Origin: Streptomyces sp. A012304
GTDB taxonomy: Bacteria; Actinomycetota; Actinomycetes; Streptomycetales; Streptomycetaceae
DNA length: 64,000 nucleotides
Reading direction: 5' to 3'
Assembly (NCBI RefSeq): GCF_026008495.1
Contig: NZ_BQUN01000041.1
Location: 44,538 to 108,537 of the forward strand
A program made the translations under genes and the position numbers. The notes beneath the pieces are model-generated. The model had not been told where the DNA came from. It worked only from the letters and a program-made list of their open reading frames with translations, and made no database searches. Positions 17,171-24,806 of the stretch are shown in pieces (the stretch's first letter is position 1; every line of letters begins with the position of its first letter).

Positions 17171-17757
17171 CAGCGGTTCAGATCCGCGGTCGCCTCGGAG
17201 AGCGACTGCGCGAAGACGAGCGCCTGGCGCACCGTCTCCGGGCCGTCACCGGCCTCGCTGACGCGCAGGCTGAGGTCGTCCGCCGTCGAGTTGCCCGTGT
17301 AGCCGTGGTCGGCGTCGCAGTTGGGGTCGCCGCAGGCGGCCGGCTCCAGGTCGATGCGGGAGACGGCGCCCCAGCCGATGGTCAGCACGACCTCGCGCGG
17401 GAGCGTGCCCGGCGCGTAGGACTCCGGGTTGGCGACCACCCGGCTGACCACGACCGACGAGATCCGGCCGAGCTTCACGGACTCGGTGGACGTCGTCGCG
17501 TAGGGGGTCGGGGAGGTGGTGTCGGCGGCCTGCTCGTCGGTGTGGCTGACGATGAAGCGGTTGGCGGTCAGGACCAGCACGGTCACATGCCGGCGCACCT
17601 CGTTCTGGTCGAAGGTGGTCTCCTGGTGGACCAGGTACGACCGGATGGGCTCGCCGCCCACGGCGGCCTCCACCGCCTCGGCCACGAGGGCCGGGTAGTA
17701 GCCGCTGCGCTCGATCGCCGCACGCAGCCCCTGGGTCGTCGTACTGGTCTTGGCCAT
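17170..17757 (-). CDS. DUF5998 family protein
   Basis: A 195-residue soluble actinobacterial protein of the DUF5998 family. It has a conserved region around TFDQNEVRRHVTVLVLT and a pair of cysteines in ACGDPNCDADHGYTG that could bind a metal. The function is unknown. The ATG at 17757 is preferred over the ATG at 17766, because the AGGA motif is too close to the latter. It is the first gene of a probable DUF5998-phosphatase-tdk transcript. Coupling to the phosphatase suggests a shared process but not which. Confidence 0.8.
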   Translation of the reverse strand: MAKTSTTTQGLRAAIERSGYYPALVAEAVEAAVGGEPIRSYLVHQETTFDQNEVRRHVTVLVLTANRFIVSHTDEQAADTTSPTPYATTSTESVKLGRISSVVVSRVVANPESYAPGTLPREVVLTIGWGAVSRIDLEPAACGDPNCDADHGYTGNSTADDLSLRVSEAGDGPETVRQALVFAQSLSEATADLNR

Positions 17758-17809
17758 GGCGCCCATCCTACGGGGACCCACTGACTGCGAGGGACCCGTC
17801 ACGACGGCT

Positions 17810-20608
17810 TCAGTACGCCGGGAGCGTGCGCGGGCCGAGGTCGTCGCGGGCGGGTGGGGGCGCGAGGCGTACGGAGGCGCCGAGGACGCTCAGGCCGTGC
17901 GGGGCGACGACGACGGGTTCCAGGGTGACCGCGACGACCTCCGGGTGGTCGTCGACCAGCCGGGACACGCGCAGCAGCAGCTCCTCGAGGGCGGGGGTGT
18001 CCACGGGCGTGGAGCCGCGCCAGCCGAACAGCAGGGGGGCCGTCCGGATGGAGCGGACCAAGGAGGTCGCTTCACGGTCGGTGACCGGGATCAGGCGGTG
18101 CGCCATGTCGCCGAGCAGCTGGGAGGCGGCCCCGGCGAGCCCGAAGGACAGCACGGCTCCGGCGGCCGGGTCGATGACCGCGCGCACGACGGTGTCGACC
18201 CCGCGCGGCGCCATCGCCTGGACGACCGGGCGCACCTCCTGCGGTGTGCCGAACAGCTCGGTCAATTCGGCATACGAGCGGCGCAGTTGCTCCTCGTCCG
18301 CGAGGTCGAGGCGGACACCGCCCAGGTCGGCGCGGTGTCTGAGGTGGGGGGCGGTGGCCTTGAGGGCGACGGGGTAGCCGAGGGTGTCCGCGGCCCGCGC
18401 GGCGTCGTCGGGGGTAGGCGCGGGGATCGCCCGGCGCACCTGGACGCCGTAGCGGCCGAGCAGCTCGCAGGTCTCGTCGGTACCGAGGGTGAGGCCCTGC
18501 CCGCGCGCGAGGAGGCCGCCGATCAGCTCGGCGGCGCCCTTCTCGTCGATGTCGTCGTACTCGGGCACCTTGCCGGGGTCGGCGGCCTCGCGCCGCCACT
18601 GCGCGTACTTGACGGCCTCGGCGAGGGCGCGGACGGCGCGTTCGGCGGCCGGGTAGGCGGGGATGAGGTGGGCGCCCTCCGCGGGGGCGCCGGCCGCGGG
18701 GACGGGCGGTGTGCCGGCCTCCGGTGCCGTGCTCCGCGCGCGGGGTGCGGTGCTCGTGGCCGCCGAGAGGGCCTGGGCGAGGCCGCCGAGCTCGACATGG
18801 ACCACGAGCACCGGCTTGGCGGGGCCGGAGGCCGCGGCCGAGCGCAGGGCCTCGGCCAGTTCCGCGTCCCCGGGGGAGGTCTCTCCGATGGCCGGGATCG
18901 CCGTCACCACCACGGCGTCGCAGGTCTCGTCGGACAGGGCGCGGGCCAGCGCCGCGTGGAAGTCGTCGGCGGACGCCTGTGTGGTCAGGTCCAGTGGTGG
19001 CAGGGGGCGCAGCCCCTCGGACAGGCACGCGTCGTAGGTGAGCAGGCCGAGCGACTCGGAGTTGCCGAGGATGGCCACGCGCGGGCCGTGCGGCAGCGGC
19101 TGGCGGGCGAGGAGCAGGCCCGCGTCCACGAGCTCGGTGATGGTGTCCACGCGGATCACCCCGGCCTGCCGCAGCAGCGCGGACACCGTCGCGTGCGGCA
19201 GCCGCGTCGCCCGTACGGCGTGGCCCTGGGGTGCGGAACCGGCGCCCTGGACCACCACGAGCGGCTTGGCCGCCGCGGTGCGCCGGGCGAGGCGGGTGAA
19301 CTTGCGGGGGTTGCCGATGGACTCCAGGTACATGAGGGCGACGTCGGTGTCGGGGTCGTCGTACCAGTACTGCAGGACGTCGTTGCCGGAGACGTCGGCG
19401 CGGTTGCCGGAGGAGACGAACGTCGACACGCCGGTGACGCCGGTGACGCCTCCGCCGCGCCGGTGCAGCCGGGACAGCAGGGCGACGCCGATGGCGCCGG
19501 ACTGGGCGAACAGCCCGATCCGGCCGGGGCGTGGCATCTCGGGGGCGAGGGAGGCGTTCAGCCGCACCTCGGGGGAGGTGTTGATGATCCCGAAGGCGTT
19601 GGGGCCGATGATCCGCATCCCGTACGCGCGCGCGTGGCGGACGAGTTCGCGCTGGCGCTCGCGGCCGTCGGGGCCGCTCTCGGCGTAGCCGGCGGCGAGC
19701 ACGACGAGGCCTTGCACGCCGTGTTCGCCGCACTCGGCGACGACCTCGGGCACCCGCTCGGCGGGGACGGCGACGACCGCGACGTCGACGGGTGCGTCGA
19801 TGTCGCGGATCGAGCGGTGGGCGGGCACGCCGTCGAGTTCCTTGTGGGCCTCGGGGAACGCCCTGTTCACGGCGTACAGCCGGCCCGTGAAGCCGGCCTG
19901 CCGGAGGTTGTCGAGGACGCTGCGGCCGACGCCGCCCGGTGTGCGGCCGGCGCCGACGACGGCGACCGAGCCGGGCATCAGCAGCCGCCGTACCGAGTGG
20001 GCCTCGGCGCGCTGCTCCCGCGCGCGCTGCACGGCGAGGGAGCGTTCGGTGGGTTCGAGGTCGAACTCCAGGCGGACGACGCCGTCCTCGAAGCTGCGTT
20101 TCTGGGTGTACCCGGCGTCCGTGAACACCTTGATCATCTTGGTGTTGGCGGGGAGGACCTCGGCGGCGAACCGGCGGATGCCCCGCTCGCGGGCGACGGC
20201 CGCGATGTGCTCCAGGAGCGCGGAGGCCACGCCACGGCCCTGGTGGGCGTCCTGCACGAGGAAGGCGACCTCGGCCTCGTCGGCGGGCGCGGAGGCGGGC
20301 AGGCCGTCGGCGCCGATGCGGTCATAGCGTACGGTGGCGATGAACTCGCCGCCGACCGTGGCCGCGAGTCCCACCCGGTCCACAAAGTCGTGGTGCGTGA
20401 AGCGGTGGACGTCCTTGGCGGACAGGCGCGGGTAGGGCGCGAAGAAGCGGTAGTACTTCGACTCGTCCGACACCTGCTCGTAGAAGCTGACCAGGCGCTC
20501 GGCGTCATCAACGGTGATGGGGCGGATGCGCGCGGTGCCGCCGTCGCGCAGCACCACGTCGGCTTCCCAGTGGGCGGGGTACTCCTGCCGGTCCGGCGCG
20601 CTCTGCAT
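17810..20608 (-). CDS. GNAT acetyltransferase fused to NDP-forming acyl-CoA ligase
   Basis: A 932-residue fusion. Residues 1-190 form a GNAT domain with the acetyl-CoA loop QGRGVASALLEH (about 123-134) and the catalytic-region acidic residues in ADEAEVAF. From about 205 there is a CoA-binding Rossmann domain, then ligase CoA domains, and an ATP-grasp domain at the C-terminus (from about 700, VALKATAPHLRHRADLGGVRL). S. lividans PatA, a protein lysine acetyltransferase acting on acyl-CoA synthetases, has this same N-terminal-GNAT order, opposite to E. coli PatZ. This protein is therefore a good candidate for a PatA-like lysine acetyltransferase. The start is the ATG at 20608. It is divergent from ptsH with 179 bases between. 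Confidence 0.88.
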   Translation of the reverse strand: MQSAPDRQEYPAHWEADVVLRDGGTARIRPITVDDAERLVSFYEQVSDESKYYRFFAPYPRLSAKDVHRFTHHDFVDRVGLAATVGGEFIATVRYDRIGADGLPASAPADEAEVAFLVQDAHQGRGVASALLEHIAAVARERGIRRFAAEVLPANTKMIKVFTDAGYTQKRSFEDGVVRLEFDLEPTERSLAVQRAREQRAEAHSVRRLLMPGSVAVVGAGRTPGGVGRSVLDNLRQAGFTGRLYAVNRAFPEAHKELDGVPAHRSIRDIDAPVDVAVVAVPAERVPEVVAECGEHGVQGLVVLAAGYAESGPDGRERQRELVRHARAYGMRIIGPNAFGIINTSPEVRLNASLAPEMPRPGRIGLFAQSGAIGVALLSRLHRRGGGVTGVTGVSTFVSSGNRADVSGNDVLQYWYDDPDTDVALMYLESIGNPRKFTRLARRTAAAKPLVVVQGAGSAPQGHAVRATRLPHATVSALLRQAGVIRVDTITELVDAGLLLARQPLPHGPRVAILGNSESLGLLTYDACLSEGLRPLPPLDLTTQASADDFHAALARALSDETCDAVVVTAIPAIGETSPGDAELAEALRSAAASGPAKPVLVVHVELGGLAQALSAATSTAPRARSTAPEAGTPPVPAAGAPAEGAHLIPAYPAAERAVRALAEAVKYAQWRREAADPGKVPEYDDIDEKGAAELIGGLLARGQGLTLGTDETCELLGRYGVQVRRAIPAPTPDDAARAADTLGYPVALKATAPHLRHRADLGGVRLDLADEEQLRRSYAELTELFGTPQEVRPVVQAMAPRGVDTVVRAVIDPAAGAVLSFGLAGAASQLLGDMAHRLIPVTDREATSLVRSIRTAPLLFGWRGSTPVDTPALEELLLRVSRLVDDHPEVVAVTLEPVVVAPHGLSVLGASVRLAPPPARDDLGPRTLPAY

Positions 20609-20747
20609 GCGCCCCAGAGTACGGCTCGCGTACGACAACGGCGCGAGGCAGTCTGTGTCGGGACGGAACGCCGGATCGAGGCCGCGATCCGGACACCACG
20701 GCGGAACGGGACGCAGGACCGTTCCGGGCACGCTTCACGTGTGGAAC

Positions 20748-20763
20748 ACTGGTCTAGACAACC
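20748..20763. promoter_or_regulatory. DasR-responsive element (dre) upstream of ptsH
   Basis: ACTGGTCTAGACAACC matches 13 of 16 positions of the DasR consensus ACTGGTCTAGACCAGT, with a complete left half-site and core. It ends 24 bases before the ptsH ATG. In Streptomyces DasR (GlcNAc-responsive GntR regulator) is known to control PTS genes including ptsH. Confidence 0.85.
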
Positions 20764-20787
20764 CTGAACACTGAAGGGCAGCATCAC

Positions 20788-21069
20788 ATGGCTGAGCGCC
20801 GCGTCAACGTCGGCTGGGCCGAGGGCCTCCACGCCCGCCCCGCCTCCATCTTCGTCCGAGCCGCCACGGCCGCAGGCGTCCCGGTCACGATCGCCAAGGC
20901 CGACGGCAACCCCGTCAACGCGGCCTCCATGCTGGCGGTCCTCGGCCTGGGCGCCCAGGGCGGCGAGGAGATCGTTCTCGCCTCCGACGCCGAGGGTGCG
21001 GACGTCGCCCTCGACCGGCTGGCGAAGCTGGTATCCGAGGGGCTCGAGGAGCTTCCCGAGACCGTCTGA
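20788..21069 (+). CDS. ptsH: PTS phosphocarrier protein HPr
   Basis: A 93-residue HPr, the central phosphocarrier between enzyme I and the sugar-specific EII proteins. The active His is in GLHARPAS at residues 13-20 (His15). The regulatory Ser-46 region is present as VNAASMLAVLGLGA. The tail is slightly extended and acidic. The start is the ATG at 20788 with GAAGG upstream. A DasR site overlaps its promoter region, so GlcNAc status probably sets its expression. A strong hairpin follows 22 bases after the stop. Confidence 0.95.
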   Translation: MAERRVNVGWAEGLHARPASIFVRAATAAGVPVTIAKADGNPVNAASMLAVLGLGAQGGEEIVLASDAEGADVALDRLAKLVSEGLEELPETV

Positions 21070-21090
21070 GCCGCGCTCGCCGTACGTTCG

Positions 21091-21123
21091 GAGCCGCGTC
21101 GCCCCACCTGGGCGGCGCGGCTC
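21091..21123 (+). terminator. ptsH terminator
   Basis: 14-bp stem with one G-U pair (21091-21104 with 21110-21123) and a 5-base loop, just downstream of ptsH. The right arm is the first of five repeat units that follow. Confidence 0.75.
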
Positions 21124-21249
21124 CGCCGTTTCCGGGCGGCGGGGCTCGGCGGTTGTCCGGGCGGTAGGGCTCCGCGCTTTCTGAAACCGGGCGGTGGGGC
21201 TCCGCGTTTTGTGGCAGCCGGCGGCGCGGCTCGGCCGTTTCCGGCACCC
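21110..21249. repeat. Five degenerate GC-rich tandem repeats
   Basis: Units at 21110-21133, 21134-21158, 21159-21188, 21189-21219 and 21220-21249 each start (G)GGCGGnG and continue nGGCTCnGC, then a short T-run and CC. Lengths drift from 24 to 31 bases. No start codon or family-like reading frame is present. They occupy the 3' flank of ptsH. Confidence 0.8.
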
Positions 21250-21391
21250 GGCAGGGGGAAATCGTCGGGAGCGCCGGAAAACGCCGAAGGGCACGCGGAT
21301 AGCGCACCGCCGGGAAATTCCCGAGGCGCGATAAAAAGGCAGCGGAAATGCACCTCCGCTGAATATCCCCTCTTTGTATACGGCCCCTGTG
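21250..21391. other. A+T-richer spacer before GntR stop
   Basis: Together with the ptsH terminator and repeats this completes a 322-base gap between convergent ptsH and the GntR gene. It is richer in A+T than its surroundings (for example GATAAAAAGG near 21330) but shows no gene. Confidence 0.45.
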
Positions 21392-22075
21392 TTAATGCCG
21401 CGGGCCCGACATGTTTACGACGTGTTGCGAAGTCCTCACACGGTCGCCGCCGGAAAAGCGCAGGCGGTGCGCCGAGGCCGAGCGCTCGGTGTGCAGCGCC
21501 GTTACCGCCCGCGCGCGCTCGCCGTCGCCGCGCGCCACCGCGTCCACGATCGCGCCGTGCTCCGCCCAGGACTCCACGGGGTTGGCCGGCGCCTCCAGCG
21601 TGTACATCCAGGCGATCTTGTGGCGCAGCTGGGTGAGGGTCGAGGTCAGGGCGTGGCTGCCGGAGGCCTGGGCGAGCGTCTCGTGGAACCAGCCGCCCAG
21701 GGAGCGCAGATCCTCGCTGTTGCCCCTCCTGGCGCGCTCCTGGCCCAGCCGCACGAGGCCGCGCAGCACCTTCAGGTGTGCCTCGGTGCGCCGCTGGGCG
21801 GCCCGGGCGGCCCCGAGCGGCTCCAGGAGCAGGCGCATCTCCAGCAGGTCGGCGGCCTCCTGCTCGGTCGGTTCCGCGACGCACGCGCCCGCGTGCCGCC
21901 GGGTGACGACGAAGCCCTCCGCCTCCAGGGTGCGCAGGGCCTCGCGGACGGGGACGCGCGAGACGCCGTAGCGGCGCGCGAGGAGTTCCTCGGTGAGGCG
22001 GCTGCCGCGCTCGTAGACACCCGCGACGATGTCGTCCCGGATGGCCGTGCACACCGAGTGCGCCGGAATACGCAT
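21392..22075 (-). CDS. GntR/FCD family regulator
   Basis: A 227-residue repressor-type protein. The N-terminal GntR winged helix (residues 10-75, with GSRLTEELLARRYGVSRVPVREALRTLE as the helix-turn-helix zone, quoted here only for its SRVPVREAL recognition helix) is followed by an all-helical FCD ligand domain. The FCD metal-binding His residues are partly present (H in GWFHE and EHGAIV). The ligand is likely an organic acid but is not determined. The ATG at 22075 is used because the domain begins directly after it. It is not DasR, which belongs to the HutC subfamily. Targets are not obvious from context. Confidence 0.83.
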   Translation of the reverse strand: MRIPAHSVCTAIRDDIVAGVYERGSRLTEELLARRYGVSRVPVREALRTLEAEGFVVTRRHAGACVAEPTEQEAADLLEMRLLLEPLGAARAAQRRTEAHLKVLRGLVRLGQERARRGNSEDLRSLGGWFHETLAQASGSHALTSTLTQLRHKIAWMYTLEAPANPVESWAEHGAIVDAVARGDGERARAVTALHTERSASAHRLRFSGGDRVRTSQHVVNMSGPRH

Positions 22076-22215
22076 GACCGACCTCCGCCTTAATCCCCGT
22101 GAAACGTCGACGAATGACGTGTGGTCAGTGACTCTATTGCAATGGGTCGGAATTTCCGATGGCGGGTCGGAATCCATGGATATTTTTTGGACAACGGGAG
22201 GCATGAAACGGCGAA

Positions 22216-22240
22216 AGCCCCGGCCGCGCGGGCCGGGGCT
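22216..22240 (-). terminator. Terminator of the M23 peptidase gene
   Basis: Perfect 10-bp stem AGCCCCGGCC/GGCCGGGGCT with a 5-base loop, 37 bases after the stop codon on the minus strand, followed by a TT-containing tail. Confidence 0.8.
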
Positions 22241-22277
22241 GGACGATCTGTCGCCGTTCGTCGTCGGACGTGCTGCG

Positions 22278-23033
22278 TCAGACGTTCACGCCGTGCTTGC
22301 GGAGGTAGGCGACCGGGTCGATGTCCGAGCCGTACTCCGGGGTCGTACGGGCCTCGAAGTGCAGGTGCGGGCCGGTGACGTTGCCGGTGGCGCCGGAGAG
22401 GGCGATCTGCTGGCCCGGGGTGACCTTCTGGCCCACCGAGACGCTGATCGACGACAGGTGGCCGTACTGGGTGTACGTGCCGTCGTTCATCCGGATCACG
22501 ACCTGGTTGCCGTACGCGCCGCCCCAGCCCGCCTCCACCACGGTGCCGAGACCGACGGCGTGCACGGGGGTGCCGCTGGATGCGTGGAAGTCGATGCCGG
22601 TGTGGCTGCCGGAGGACCACAGGGAACCGCCGGACCGGTAGCCGGTGGAGACATAGGAGCCGGTGATCGGCGAGACGAAGGTGTTGAGGCGCTTGCGCTC
22701 GGCCTCGCGCGCGGCACGGGCGCGGATCTCGCGCTCCTCCTTGACCTTCGCGGCGGCCAGGGCGGCGGCCTCCTTGCGCGCGGCCTCCTCCTGGGCGGCC
22801 TGCTGCTGCGCGGCGGCCTGGTCGTCGATCTGCTCGGCCACGGTGTTGCCGATGGTGACGACGGGGGTGAGCCCGGTCTGCTCGGCGGGGGTCTCCGCGG
22901 CGATCGCGGGGCCGGAGGCGGCGGTGCCGATGACGCCGGTGGTGGTGAGCGCCGCGATGCCCGCCGCGCGGGCGGTGCCGCGCTTGATCCTGCTGGGGCG
23001 ACGGTGTTTCCCGGTGGCGCAGGTGAACGCCAT
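22278..23033 (-). CDS. Secreted M23 metallopeptidase (peptidoglycan endopeptidase)
   Basis: A 251-residue exported peptidase predicted to cut peptide cross-bridges in the wall. Residues 1-46 are a basic signal sequence ending AIAAE. Residues 65-118 are a charged, Ala-rich coiled coil. Residues 120-251 form the LytM/M23 domain with zinc ligands H144 and D148 (HTGID) and H225 of GPHLHFE, plus catalytic H192 and H223. The coiled coil resembles EnvC-type regulators, but the catalytic set here is intact. The 5' untranslated region carries a c-di-AMP riboswitch, a control seen on Streptomyces wall hydrolases such as rpfA. Expression is therefore expected to fall when c-di-AMP is high. Confidence 0.93.
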   Translation of the reverse strand: MAFTCATGKHRRPSRIKRGTARAAGIAALTTTGVIGTAASGPAIAAETPAEQTGLTPVVTIGNTVAEQIDDQAAAQQQAAQEEAARKEAAALAAAKVKEEREIRARAAREAERKRLNTFVSPITGSYVSTGYRSGGSLWSSGSHTGIDFHASSGTPVHAVGLGTVVEAGWGGAYGNQVVIRMNDGTYTQYGHLSSISVSVGQKVTPGQQIALSGATGNVTGPHLHFEARTTPEYGSDIDPVAYLRKHGVNV

Positions 23034-23055
23034 GAAGTTGAGCGGTCCTTTCCTT

Positions 23056-23205
23056 CCCTCTCGCCTACCGGGTTAGCTGACGGGTTCGGAGCAGGAAGGT
23101 CTCCTACGGGCACCCTCGCGGCACGCGCGGGTGTCCGATTCACCCCAGGGACTGCATGATTGGGTCCCCGGCTCCCCTGGCTCGCGCCGTACGGGGACTC
23201 GGCGA
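23056..23205 (-). promoter_or_regulatory. ydaO/yuaA c-di-AMP riboswitch
   Basis: On the minus strand, upstream of the M23 gene, the conserved ydaO blocks appear in order: GGGGAGCCGGGGACCC (23162-23177), GGGGTGAATCGGACAC (23131-23146) and CAGCTAACCCGGTAGGCG (about 23062-23079), which precedes GAGAGGGAAGG. These are hallmark sequences of the class in Actinobacteria. In known examples c-di-AMP binding turns expression off. Exact ends are estimated. Confidence 0.92.
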
Positions 23206-23356
23206 TGACTGTCCGGTGCCGCGGATGCGGCGCGGTGCCCGACGAACAGCCCGGACGACGCTAAACGCGCCCGCTGTCAATCCCCAAACGGAACGCGGCT
23301 TTTGTAGCGCATGCCACAGGGCAGACAGGCAACCTCTCCCCCAATTCGGACATCAG

Positions 23357-23391
23357 GGGGCCCTGGTGGCAGGTTCGTCCACCAGGGCCCC
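23357..23391 (-). terminator. Terminator of the M16 peptidase pair
   Basis: Perfect 13-bp stem (23357-23369 with 23379-23391) and a 9-base loop, 26 bases after the stop codon of the second M16 gene. Confidence 0.85.
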
Positions 23392-23417
23392 TCACGCGCG
23401 CGTGGCGCGGCTGTCCG

Positions 23418-24806
23418 CTACTCGGCCGGGACGACCTTCACCTCGCCGATACCGAGGGCCTCGACGGGCTCCTTGATCTGCGCGGCGTCCCCGACGAGGA
23501 CGGTGACCAGCCGGTCCACCGGGAAGGCGCTCACGGCCGCCGCGGTGGCCTCCACGGTGCCGGTCGCGGCGAGCTGCTGGTACAGCGTCGCCTGGTAGTC
23601 GTCGGGCAGGTGCTGCTCGACCTGGTCGGCCAGGGTGCTCGCGACGGCCGCGGCGGTCTCGTACTTCAGCGGCGCCACGCCGACCAGGTTCTGCACGGCG
23701 ACGTCGCGTTCGGCGTCGGTCAGGCCCTCGGCGGCGAGGGTGCGCAGCACCGTCCACAGGTCCCCCAGCGCGGGACCGGTGTTGGGCGTGTCGACGGAGC
23801 CGCTGATGGCGAGCATCGCGGCGCCCGAGCCGTCCGGGGCGGAGCGCAGGACCTGCCCGAAGGCGCGCACGCCGTAGGTGTAACCCTTCTCCTCGCGCAG
23901 GACGCGGTCCAGGCGGGAGGTGAGCGTGCCGCCGAGGCAGTAGGTGCCGAGGACCTGCGCGGGCCACACGCGCGCGTGCCGGTCGGGGCCGATACGGCCG
24001 ATCAGCAGCTGCGTCTGGACGGCGCCGGGGCGGTCCACGATGACGACCCGGCCGGCGTCGTCGGCGGTCACCGGCGGGACGGGCCGCGGCTGGACCGCGG
24101 AACCCGTCCAGGCGCCCAGGGTGTCGCCGAGCAGCGCGGCCAGGTCGACGCCGGTGAGGTCACCGACCACGACGGCGGTGGCGGTGGCGGGGCGGACGTG
24201 CTTCTCGTAGAAGGCGCGGACGGCCGCGGAGTCGATGGTCTCGACCGTCTCCGCGGTGCCCTGGCGCGGACGCGACATCCGCGCGGAGGCCGGGAACAGC
24301 TCCTTGTAGAGCTCCTTGGCGGCGCGCCGGGAGGGGTTGGCCAACTCGTGCGGGATCTCGTCCAGGCGGTTGCGGACGAGGCGCTCGACCTCGCTGTCGG
24401 CGAACGCGGGCGCCCTGAGGGCGTCGGCGAGCAGGCCGAGGGCCTTGGCGAGGCGGGAGGCGGGCACCTCCAGGCTCAGGCGGACGCCGGGGTGGTCGGC
24501 GTGCGCGTCGAGGGTGGCGCCGCAGCGCTCCAGCTCGGCGGCGAACTCCTCCGCCGAGTGCTTGTCGGTGCCCTCGGAGAAGGCCCGCGCCATGATCGTG
24601 GCGACGCCGTCCAGGCCGGCCGGCTCGGCGTCCAGGGGGGCGTCGAGGAGGACCTCGACGGCGACGACCTGCTGGCCGGGGCGGTGGCAGTGCAGCACGG
24701 TCAGGCCGTTGTCCAGCGTGCCGCGCTCGGGCGCCGGGAACGCCCACGGCTTGGCCTCGCCCGCCCTGGGCTGCGGGTGGAACTCCATCGCGGCGAGCTC
24801 GGTCAC
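23418..24806 (-). CDS. M16 peptidase-like protein, non-catalytic partner
   Basis: A 462-residue pitrilysin-fold protein. Where M16 enzymes carry the zinc motif HxxEH, this one reads ARAFSEGTDKHSAEEF, so the metal ligands are missing. The C-terminal half retains substrate-groove features such as GGTLTSRLDRVLREEKGYTYG, quoted for its R...Y pattern. This is the design of the inactive partner of heterodimeric M16 proteases (compare the MPP alpha/beta logic). The start is the GTG at 24806, overlapping the stop of the catalytic partner by four bases, which favours balanced translation and complex formation. Confidence 0.88.
   Translation of the reverse strand: MTELAAMEFHPQPRAGEAKPWAFPAPERGTLDNGLTVLHCHRPGQQVVAVEVLLDAPLDAEPAGLDGVATIMARAFSEGTDKHSAEEFAAELERCGATLDAHADHPGVRLSLEVPASRLAKALGLLADALRAPAFADSEVERLVRNRLDEIPHELANPSRRAAKELYKELFPASARMSRPRQGTAETVETIDSAAVRAFYEKHVRPATATAVVVGDLTGVDLAALLGDTLGAWTGSAVQPRPVPPVTADDAGRVVIVDRPGAVQTQLLIGRIGPDRHARVWPAQVLGTYCLGGTLTSRLDRVLREEKGYTYGVRAFGQVLRSAPDGSGAAMLAISGSVDTPNTGPALGDLWTVLRTLAAEGLTDAERDVAVQNLVGVAPLKYETAAAVASTLADQVEQHLPDDYQATLYQQLAATGTVEATAAAVSAFPVDRLVTVLVGDAAQIKEPVEALGIGEVKVVPAE

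Noticed and set aside
15164..17302. 712-residue open frame on the plus strand across tdk and the phosphatase gene
   Set aside because: It is a shadow of two well-supported minus-strand genes, with no motif and no start with a ribosome site.
17750..20767. 1005-residue open frame on the plus strand opposite the acetyltransferase gene
   Set aside because: Its product is Gly/Arg/Val-rich without any family pattern. In high-GC DNA the strand opposite a real gene often stays open. The minus-strand gene has clear domains.
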